A stretch of DNA of 9,333 nt from Bacteroidota bacterium (GTDB taxonomy: Bacteria; Bacteroidota; Ignavibacteria; UBA10030; UBA6906): NCBI GenBank assembly GCA_017860555.1, contig JAGDMJ010000099.1, positions 1 to 9,333 on the forward strand, read 5' to 3'. Below, in pieces: positions 1 to 5,981 of this stretch. Positions within the stretch are counted from its first letter, which is position 1. Every line of letters begins with the position of its first letter. The notes under the pieces are model-generated. The model did no database searches and was not told the DNA's origin. It saw nothing but the letters and a program-made list of their open reading frames with translations. The position numbers and the translations under genes are program-made.

Positions 1-2
1 TC

Positions 3-545
3 AACGGGATGGATCTCGCCGGCTGGGAGCCTGTCGGCGGATCAACACCGTGGAGTGTGAAAGACGGCGTCCTGTTTGCCGAAGGCGGTGGAGGCGGTTG
101 GATCTCAACGGTGAAGCAGTTTGACAATTTCATGCTGGATCTGGAATTCCGCGTGCCGGAGGGTGGGAACAGCGGCGTGTTCCTCCGGACGCCGCGCGAG
201 GGAGACCCGGCATATGTCGGAATGGAAATCCAGGTGCTCGATGATTATGCCCCTGTCTATGCTAATCTTCGTCCCTGGCAATACGCGGGAAGCGTGTACG
301 GCGTACAGGCTCCTTCCGCCAGGGCAAGCAAGAAAGCGGGGGAGTGGCAGCATATGGTGATCGTCGCCGATGGGCCGCATGTTGCCGTAACGCTGAATGG
401 GCAGCGCATCATAGACACCAATCTCATTTCCCATATGGAGCTTGAGCAGACGCATCCCGGCATCAAGCGGCGTGGGGGATACATCGGGTTGCAGAATCAT
501 AGCACCAGGATCGAATACAGGAATGTTCGCCTGACGGAGTATTAG
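3..545 (+). CDS. DUF1080 / 3-keto-disaccharide hydrolase family protein, 5' end outside the window
   Basis: The reading frame is open to the left edge. The visible part begins NGMDLAGWE, the usual opening of a DUF1080 domain (LF-NG-x-DL-x-GW), so the gene starts upstream and the first ATG at 9 is internal. About 180 residues are visible, nearly a full domain. Family signatures seen in order are FDNFMLDLEFRV, NSGVFLRT, the EIQVLD strand, AGEWQH, VTLNGQRIID and GGYIGLQNHS, ending in a YRNVRL strand. The fold is a concanavalin-like beta sandwich. Characterised relatives cleave 3-keto-glycosides after a sugar hydroxyl has been oxidised. No N-terminal signal can be judged. The next gene fuses the same domain to a TIM barrel, so this one may also have an extra N-terminal domain off the window. 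The family call is firm; the substrate is unknown. Confidence 0.88.
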   Translation, partial: NGMDLAGWEPVGGSTPWSVKDGVLFAEGGGGGWISTVKQFDNFMLDLEFRVPEGGNSGVFLRTPREGDPAYVGMEIQVLDDYAPVYANLRPWQYAGSVYGVQAPSARASKKAGEWQHMVIVADGPHVAVTLNGQRIIDTNLISHMELEQTHPGIKRRGGYIGLQNHSTRIEYRNVRLTEY

Positions 546-648
546 GCGGGATTCTGAGCGGGGCATTGAGAATGCTCGGGCCTCCCTGCCTGCCGGCTCG
601 CAATGACCTTGAAATCGGTCTCATTTCTTTCTTAATTGGAGGACAGCC
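546..648. other. Intergenic gap with small hairpin and possible dispersed-repeat remnant
   Basis: This is the only gap in the window longer than 20 bases. It holds a perfect 5-bp inverted repeat, GCATT (563-567) and AATGC (571-575) with a 3-base loop, extendable by a G-U and a G-C pair. No T-run follows directly, so it is a weak terminator candidate at best. Bases 577-608 read as a C/G-rich stretch ending in GGCTCGCAATGACC. That ending resembles the tail of dispersed intergenic repeats seen in many environmental genomes; this resemblance comes from memory and is not tested. No convincing promoter was found. Confidence 0.35.
638..642 (+). promoter_or_regulatory. Shine-Dalgarno site for the TIM barrel-DUF1080 gene
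   Basis: GGAGG lies six bases before the ATG at 649. It supports that start, which is also the start that gives an intact signal peptide. Confidence 0.8.
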
Positions 649-2094
649 ATGTTTCGCATTTTGCTCTCCCTTTCGCTTCTCCTGATGATTGGCAGTATGT
701 CCGCATCCCCGGGATTCGTGGAAGAATCCATGAAAGGTCATCCCTCGACCGATGCCTATGACGGATGGCGGCTTGCCGTACAAGCCTGGACATTCAACAA
801 ATATACATTCGCCGAGGCAGTCGAGAAGACTGCGTCACTCGGGGTGGACTGGCTCGAGGGCTTTCCGGGACAAGTGGTAAGCAAAGAGCATCCCGACTGG
901 AAGCTTGATCCTTCGATGCCTGCCGATCAGAGGAGCTACGTCAAGGACCTGCTCCTGAAGGCCGGGTTGAAGATGGTGAACTTTGGCGTGACGGAGCTGA
1001 CCAGAGACGAAAAGCAATGCCGGACGGTGTTCGACTTTGCGAAGGACATGGGGATCGAGACCATCGTTGCAGAGCCGCCGGAAGACTCCTTCGATATGAT
1101 CCACCGTCTCTGCAAGGAGTACAAGATCAAGGTAGCCATCCACAACCACCCGCAACCGTCGCACTACTGGAATCCCGAGCTGGTGCTGAAAGTCACGAAG
1201 AACCGCGCTCCATGGATCGGCGCTGCTGCCGACATCGGGCACTGGGCACGCAGCGGCGTCAAGCCGATCGACGGCATCAGGATGCTGGAAGGGCATATCA
1301 TCAGCCTGCACTTTAAGGACCTGAATGAATTCGGAAATCCCGAGGCGCATGATGTCATCTGGGGAACCGGGGTTGGAGATGTCAAGGCAGTACTCAAGGA
1401 ACTGCATCGGCAGAAGTATACCGGGGTCTTCTCGATCGAGTATGAACACAATTGGGACAACTCCGTGCCCGATGTCCGCAAGTGTATCGAGTTCTTCAAC
1501 AAGGAGGCGGGTACGCTGAAAAAGGGAGGATGGTCCGATCTCCTTCTTCCGGATCTTTCCAATGCCGTGTTCCAGGCGAACAGCTGGAAGATGGAAGAGG
1601 GAATTCTCTCGGCAACCGGTGGGGATGACATCTGGACGAAGGGAAAATACGGGAACTTCGTTCTTGACCTCGAGTTCAAGCTTGACAAGAACACGAACAG
1701 CGGCGTGTTTGTGCGTACAGGCAGTATCAAGGAATGGCTCCACTCGGCGATTGAAGTGCAGATCCTGGATTCCTACGGAAAAGGGGAACCGAACCGGGAA
1801 GATTGCGGAGCGATCTTTGATTGCCTCGCGCCGTCCCGGAATGCCGTCCGGCAGCCGGGAGAGTGGAATCACTACACGATTACCTGCAAGGACAACAAGA
1901 TCTACGTGGTATTGAACGGCGAACAGGTCATCGATATGGACCTGAACAAGTGGACCCAGGCGCATAAGAATCCTGACGGTACGCCGAACAAGTTCAGCAA
2001 CGCATATAAGAACATGCCGCGGGTCGGCCACATTGGCCTGCAGTACCACGGGCACCCGATCTGGTTCCGCAATCTCAAGATTCGAGCCATCTGA
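649..2094 (+). CDS. Secreted sugar isomerase/epimerase-like TIM barrel fused to a DUF1080 domain
   Basis: The 481-residue protein starts with a signal peptide (residues 1 to about 19: hydrophobic core RILLSLSLLLMIGSM, then SAS), so it should act in the periplasm. Residues about 40-290 form a xylose-isomerase-like/AP-endonuclease-2 TIM barrel. Likely metal ligands, by comparison with D-tagatose 3-epimerase, are His165 (IHNHP, where the relative has Glu), Asp195 (ADIGHW), His221 (SLHFKD) and Glu264 (SIEYEH); the Asp-to-His spacing of 26 is kept. Residues about 295-481 are a DUF1080 domain with NSGVFVRT (from residue 350), IEVQILDSY, GEWNH, VVLNGEQVID, GHIGLQYHG and a final WFRNLKI strand. Relatives of the barrel are isomerases, epimerases or keto-sugar-processing enzymes; DUF1080 relatives act on 3-keto-glycosides. 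Joining both suggests consecutive steps on one substrate. The stop is 16 bases before the oxidoreductase gene. Domain calls are strong; the reaction is inferred. Confidence 0.9.
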   Translation: MFRILLSLSLLLMIGSMSASPGFVEESMKGHPSTDAYDGWRLAVQAWTFNKYTFAEAVEKTASLGVDWLEGFPGQVVSKEHPDWKLDPSMPADQRSYVKDLLLKAGLKMVNFGVTELTRDEKQCRTVFDFAKDMGIETIVAEPPEDSFDMIHRLCKEYKIKVAIHNHPQPSHYWNPELVLKVTKNRAPWIGAAADIGHWARSGVKPIDGIRMLEGHIISLHFKDLNEFGNPEAHDVIWGTGVGDVKAVLKELHRQKYTGVFSIEYEHNWDNSVPDVRKCIEFFNKEAGTLKKGGWSDLLLPDLSNAVFQANSWKMEEGILSATGGDDIWTKGKYGNFVLDLEFKLDKNTNSGVFVRTGSIKEWLHSAIEVQILDSYGKGEPNREDCGAIFDCLAPSRNAVRQPGEWNHYTITCKDNKIYVVLNGEQVIDMDLNKWTQAHKNPDGTPNKFSNAYKNMPRVGHIGLQYHGHPIWFRNLKIRAI

Positions 2095-2110
2095 AGGAAA
2101 GAAGAAATCC

Positions 2111-3454
2111 ATGACTGGAATTGACCGGCGCAGTTTCCTGCGCTACACAGCGGCCGCAGGAGCGGGCATCCTTCTCTCTCCCCTTGGCGCGGAGGCAAAT
2201 CAACAGGGAAACACGAAGAGATCGTCCTCAAACGAGTTGAACGTGGCGCTGATCGGGGCGGGAGCCCAGGGCCAGGTACTCCTGAACGCCTGCCTGAAGA
2301 TCCCGGAGATCCGCTTCAAAGCGGTCTGCGACATCTGGGCCGACTACAACCTGAGGCGCGCTTCCCGCCTGCTGGAGAAATACGGGCACAAACTGAACTC
2401 GTACATCGACTACCAGGAGATGCTGGCGAAGGAAAAAGACCTGGATGCGGTGATAGTTGCCACGCCCGACTTCTGGCACGCCCCGCAGACAGTGGACTGT
2501 CTCAACGCCGGGTTGCATGTGTATTGCGAGAAGGAGATGTCCAATACGCTCGACGGTGCCCGGAAAATGGTCCTGGCCGCACGGAGGAGCGGGAAGCTTC
2601 TGCAGATCGGTCATCAACGCCGCAGCAATCCCCGGTACATTCACTGTTATGAGAAGCTGATACGAGAGGCGAAGGTGCTCGGCCGCATTACTACAGTCAA
2701 CGGGCAGTGGAACCGGTCCGTCCAGCCAGACAGCGGCTGGCCCAAGGGACTGGTGATCCATCCTTCCATTCTGCAGAGGTTCGGATACCGGTCAATGGAA
2801 GAATACCGGAACTGGCGCTGGTATCGGCGTCTCGGTGGTGGTCCCATTGTTGACCTGGGCTCGCACCAGATTGACATCTACAACTGGTTCCTGGAAGCAA
2901 CGCCGAAGAGCGTCCTGGCGAGCGGGGGCACCGACTATTACGACAAAAAAACGCACGAGTGGTATGATACCGTGCTGGCCACGTACGAGTATGAGACCAG
3001 GCACGGCCTTGTGCGCGCATTCTACCAGACCATCACCACCAACAGCAGCCAGGGATATTTTGAGAATTTCATGGGAGACCAGGGAACGCTGCAGATCTCG
3101 GAATCCGGAAGCCGCGGGGGTGTCTATCGCGAGCCCACGGCACCTGAATGGGACCGGTGGATCACGCTCGGGTATCTGAAGGCCCCTGCAGCCGAACCGA
3201 AGAAAACCGCAGCCGATGCCGTTCTTGATGTCCGCGAAACACTCGCCCCACCGCAGCATGAGCTGCCGGTGAAATTCAACGATCCGTATCACAAACCACA
3301 CCTGGACAACTTCTTCAACGCCGTTCGTGGAAAAGAGAAACTGAACTGCCCGGCCGAAATCGGGTACGAAACTGCCGTGACGGTATTGAAGGTCAACCAG
3401 GCCGTGGCATCAGGACGGAAAATGACGTTTGACCGGAACGAGTTCAGGATATGA
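2111..3454 (+). CDS. Tat-exported Gfo/Idh/MocA family oxidoreductase
   Basis: This is a 447-residue nicotinamide-dependent sugar dehydrogenase-type protein. The start at 2111 is chosen over an in-frame ATG at 2033 because it opens with a twin-arginine signal (DRRSFLRY at residues 5-12, hydrophobic stretch to about 25, AEA before a likely cut after Ala29), follows the upstream stop, and has AAGGAAA/GAAGAAA purine runs before it. A Rossmann domain begins NVALIGAGAQG, with the dinucleotide loop at residues 49-54. The usual EKP motif appears as Glu140-Lys141-Glu142. The catalytic-domain signature DLGSHQID is at 248-255, giving Lys141, Asp248 and His252 as likely catalytic residues. Tat export implies folding with its cofactor in the cytoplasm, as in glucose-fructose oxidoreductase. 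The gene sits between the isomerase-DUF1080 fusion and the cytochrome, fitting oxidation of a sugar hydroxyl to a ketone. Its stop overlaps the next start (ATGA). Family is certain, substrate unknown. Confidence 0.93.
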   Translation: MTGIDRRSFLRYTAAAGAGILLSPLGAEANQQGNTKRSSSNELNVALIGAGAQGQVLLNACLKIPEIRFKAVCDIWADYNLRRASRLLEKYGHKLNSYIDYQEMLAKEKDLDAVIVATPDFWHAPQTVDCLNAGLHVYCEKEMSNTLDGARKMVLAARRSGKLLQIGHQRRSNPRYIHCYEKLIREAKVLGRITTVNGQWNRSVQPDSGWPKGLVIHPSILQRFGYRSMEEYRNWRWYRRLGGGPIVDLGSHQIDIYNWFLEATPKSVLASGGTDYYDKKTHEWYDTVLATYEYETRHGLVRAFYQTITTNSSQGYFENFMGDQGTLQISESGSRGGVYREPTAPEWDRWITLGYLKAPAAEPKKTAADAVLDVRETLAPPQHELPVKFNDPYHKPHLDNFFNAVRGKEKLNCPAEIGYETAVTVLKVNQAVASGRKMTFDRNEFRI

Positions 3455-5310
3455 CGCTGACGAAGACATTCATATCGGTGAGTGCGCTGGTGTTGCTTCT
3501 CTTCCTGGCGGTGCCGCTGATCGCCCAGGACACGAAGAATATCGGCGATGTCAGTGACGGCAACAGGGCTCAACCGGTTCACCTTCTGAAGCTGTACGAC
3601 GAACGGGGCGTGGTGATTCATCCGGATGATGTACCGGTGATCCCGTTTTCCGCCAGGGAGACCTGCCGGCAGTGCCATGACTACGCGAAGATCGGTGGCG
3701 GGTGGCATTTCAATCCGGCCAGTGATACCACGTCGCCCGGGCGTCCGGGAGAGCCGTGGATCTATGTGAATCGTGCCGCGGTGACGCAGATTCCGCTCTC
3801 GTACCGTCGATGGACAGGCACGTATCGGCCGGAGCAGATTGGCATGAGTTCATTCGGGTTCACCGGCACATTCGGACGCCAGACTGCCGGCGGAGGAGTG
3901 AGTGAAGACGAACGGTTCGAGGAGATGAATGATGCCCTGAGATGGCAGATCTCAGGAAAGCTGGAGATCAACTGCCTTTCATGCCACGATGCGGAGCCTG
4001 GCCACAATCAGGCGGAATACGCCCAACAGACTGTGCGTCAGAATTTCCGGTGGGCTGCCGCGGCCAGCAGCGGCTTCGTCTCCATGCGCGGAGCGGCACG
4101 GGACATGCCGGACAACTTCGACATGTACGGGCTGGCGCTGCCGGAGAAGGCCGACGCGGTGCGCCCATCGCTCTCCTATGCCCGCTCGCGCTTTGATGAC
4201 AGGGGAAGAGTACTCTTTGATATTGCGCGCCGCGTCCCGTCCGGCCGATGCTACTTCTGCCATTCCTCCAAGGTCGTGGACCCGTCGCGTTCGGAGCGAT
4301 GGGAATTCGACGAGGATGTCCACCTCAGGGCAGGGATGACATGCGTGGATTGTCACCGGAACGGCCTGGACCATATGATGGTGCGCGGCTATGAAGGAGA
4401 GAGTCTCAATTCCGTTTCTGCTACGCTTTCCTGCAAAGGATGCCATATGGAGAATGGACGGATGGGAGCACCCCTTCCGCTCCACCGCGGGATACCGGCA
4501 GTCCACTTCGACAAGCTCGCCTGCACCGCGTGTCATTCCGGTCCCTGGCCGGACCGCACGACCTTTCGTGTAAAGACGGCCAGGGCGCATTCACTCGGAA
4601 TTCCGAATGCGGACAAGGCCGATGATGCGCTGCCGCAGGTGATGGAGCCGGTTTTTGCTGCCGGGCCGGATGAGAAGATCGCCCCGCATCGTGCGGTCTG
4701 GCCCTCCTTCTGGGCCTACGAGGCTGCAGACAGCCTCAGACTGGTTCTTCCAGAGAACGTGGGGCCCTTCGTCAGCGACCTGATTCTCAAAGACACGGCC
4801 AGGGTAGTTGGGCGTTGGCTCACGCTCACCGATCAGGATGTAGCAACAGTGCTGACCTTCCTCCGGCATCAGGACTCCTCAGCCGGGATGCCGGTGTTCA
4901 TCAGCGGTGGAAAACTTCACCAGCTTTCATCTGACAGTACGATCGAACGTCGCGAGCATAGGGCGGCCGAACCGTACTTATGGCCGTACGCGCACGATGT
5001 CCGCGCGAAGTCTCGTTCGCTGGGAGTCCAGGGTTGCAGCGATTGTCATGACACGGATGCCCCGTTCTTTTTCGGAAAAGTTGCCGTTGCCACGCCTTTC
5101 GTTGCCCAGGAGGATACGCTGGTGCGGATGACCCACTTCCAGAAGGGAAGTGCCGCGTCCGCCTGGACCTTCGCCATGTCCTTTTTCTTCCGTCCGTGGT
5201 TGAAGGTGCTCATTATTACCTCATTCCTGGTTCTCGCAGCCGTGGTGATCCTCTCCATGTTCCAGGGATTGTCCCGGCTCATTCACGCACTCTCGGCGGG
5301 GGAGGAATGA
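3451..5310 (+). CDS. Heptaheme c-type cytochrome with C-terminal membrane anchor
   Basis: The 619-residue protein has a signal peptide (residues 1 to about 25, core VSALVLLLFLAVPLIA) and seven CXXCH heme sites, with first cysteines at 72 (CRQCH), 175 (CLSCH), 267 (CYFCH), 298 (CVDCH), 328 (CKGCH), 358 (CTACH) and 529 (CSDCH). The middle four are spaced about 30 residues apart; the others are isolated, and about 165 residues without heme sites lie between the sixth and seventh. A transmembrane helix at about 584-607 (LKVLIITSFLVLAAVV) leaves a short tail, so the hemes face the periplasm from the inner membrane. The start overlaps the oxidoreductase stop, and no strong Shine-Dalgarno site precedes it, which suggests translational coupling. 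The stop abuts the probable cytochrome b. It is likely an electron carrier between a periplasmic partner and the membrane quinone pool. I do not recognise a named subfamily. Confidence 0.92.
   Translation: MTLTKTFISVSALVLLLFLAVPLIAQDTKNIGDVSDGNRAQPVHLLKLYDERGVVIHPDDVPVIPFSARETCRQCHDYAKIGGGWHFNPASDTTSPGRPGEPWIYVNRAAVTQIPLSYRRWTGTYRPEQIGMSSFGFTGTFGRQTAGGGVSEDERFEEMNDALRWQISGKLEINCLSCHDAEPGHNQAEYAQQTVRQNFRWAAAASSGFVSMRGAARDMPDNFDMYGLALPEKADAVRPSLSYARSRFDDRGRVLFDIARRVPSGRCYFCHSSKVVDPSRSERWEFDEDVHLRAGMTCVDCHRNGLDHMMVRGYEGESLNSVSATLSCKGCHMENGRMGAPLPLHRGIPAVHFDKLACTACHSGPWPDRTTFRVKTARAHSLGIPNADKADDALPQVMEPVFAAGPDEKIAPHRAVWPSFWAYEAADSLRLVLPENVGPFVSDLILKDTARVVGRWLTLTDQDVATVLTFLRHQDSSAGMPVFISGGKLHQLSSDSTIERREHRAAEPYLWPYAHDVRAKSRSLGVQGCSDCHDTDAPFFFGKVAVATPFVAQEDTLVRMTHFQKGSAASAWTFAMSFFFRPWLKVLIITSFLVLAAVVILSMFQGLSRLIHALSAGEE
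5301..5305 (+). promoter_or_regulatory. Shine-Dalgarno site deciding the start of the cytochrome b-like gene
   Basis: GGAGG at the end of the cytochrome c gene is one base from an ATG at 5307 but seven bases from an ATG at 5313. The second spacing is normal, so 5313 is preferred. The first ATG would give an ATGA overlap with the upstream stop and only two more residues. Confidence 0.6.
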
Positions 5311-5312
5311 AC

Positions 5313-5981
5313 ATGGTGAGAATTCTCTCGATTCTAGCATTTCTCCTCCTCCTTGTATGGATCACGCTCGACATGAAGAAACAGGTTCTCAGGGACAGAC
5401 CGTTGAAGATATGGTTCCGGACCCAGTGGGATGCCGCGCGGACCCTCTGGGGAAGCCGGCGAGCCATGAAGCCCGGCAATGCCCTGGGTGTTCTGCGGGG
5501 GTTCTTCTACCTCCTGACGCTGGCACTCTTCTTCATTCTCGCGATCACGGGGTTTGTTCCCGTGGTTCTGTTCGGCGGCCACCTGACCGGAGTGCTGCTT
5601 CTTGTGCACGCGACAGCCGCGCCGTTGTTTGCCCTTAGTCTGACTCTCGTTTCGCTTTTGTGGGCTCACCGGCAGCGCTTTTCAGAGGGGAACTGGGATA
5701 CCGTCAGGGTTCTGACCGATCGAAAGCCGGTGGATCCCGACCGCTCGCAGGAGGTGGTTGGGAAAGTCTGTTTCTGGCTGATCCTCTTTTCCTCCTTGCC
5801 GTTGATCCTTTCGATCATTCTCGGCCTATTCCCGCTGTTTGGGACAGAAGGACAGGAAACGCTTGTTCTGTTGCACGGCTTCAGCGCTTTGCTGTTCACA
5901 GTCACTGCGATCATTCACACCTACACCCTTACGACACACAGTCAAAGGAGGCTTTTCTACCATGGAGAACACCCGAAGTGA
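5313..5981 (+). CDS. Probable membrane b-type cytochrome subunit
   Basis: The 222-residue protein has five predicted membrane helices, at about 3-19, 63-87, 91-117, 152-176 and 182-206. Histidines fall at helix positions suited to b-heme binding: His90 and His99 at the start of and within helix 3, and His188 and His202 in helix 5, 14 residues apart. Paired histidines in two helices recall the di-heme membrane subunits of formate dehydrogenase and nitrate reductase, but overall similarity is not obvious and no named family is claimed. Placed directly after a membrane-anchored heptaheme cytochrome c, it most likely forms a complex with it and exchanges electrons with quinone. The last 20 bases overlap the start of the transporter gene, whose Shine-Dalgarno site lies inside this frame. 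It could instead be a non-heme membrane anchor. The membrane topology is clear; heme binding is inferred. Confidence 0.75.
   Translation: MVRILSILAFLLLLVWITLDMKKQVLRDRPLKIWFRTQWDAARTLWGSRRAMKPGNALGVLRGFFYLLTLALFFILAITGFVPVVLFGGHLTGVLLLVHATAAPLFALSLTLVSLLWAHRQRFSEGNWDTVRVLTDRKPVDPDRSQEVVGKVCFWLILFSSLPLILSIILGLFPLFGTEGQETLVLLHGFSALLFTVTAIIHTYTLTTHSQRRLFYHGEHPK
5947..5951 (+). promoter_or_regulatory. Shine-Dalgarno site for the MFS transporter
   Basis: AAAGGAGG ends ten bases before the ATG at 5962. It favours that start over the upstream in-frame ATG at 5839, which would add a cysteine-rich, non-transporter-like leader lying wholly within the preceding gene. Confidence 0.8.

Noticed and set aside
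563..575. Hairpin as a rho-independent terminator of gene 1
   Set aside because: The perfect stem is only five base pairs and no T-run follows it. The later T-rich stretch near 621-633 is about 45 bases away.
609..637. TTGAAA and TTAATT with 17-base spacing, resembling a -35/-10 promoter
   Set aside because: The -10 matches only three of six consensus bases and sits directly against the Shine-Dalgarno site, leaving no room for a leader carrying that site.
2033..2110. Earlier in-frame start for the Gfo/Idh/MocA gene
   Set aside because: It lies inside the coding end of the preceding gene and would bury the twin-arginine signal 26 residues into the protein.
835..2112. A 425-codon open frame on the minus strand opposite the TIM barrel-DUF1080 gene
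   Set aside because: Its translation shows no recognisable domain, while the + strand frame has a signal peptide, metal-site motifs and DUF1080 signatures. It is a shadow caused by codon bias.
2111..3454. Naming the oxidoreductase as glucose-fructose oxidoreductase
   Set aside because: Tat export and the shared fold are not enough. The EKE motif and the different gene context leave the substrate open.
5839..5961. Earlier in-frame start for the MFS transporter
   Set aside because: The added 41 residues are hydrophilic and cysteine-rich, lie wholly within the preceding gene, and have no better ribosome site than the one before 5962.
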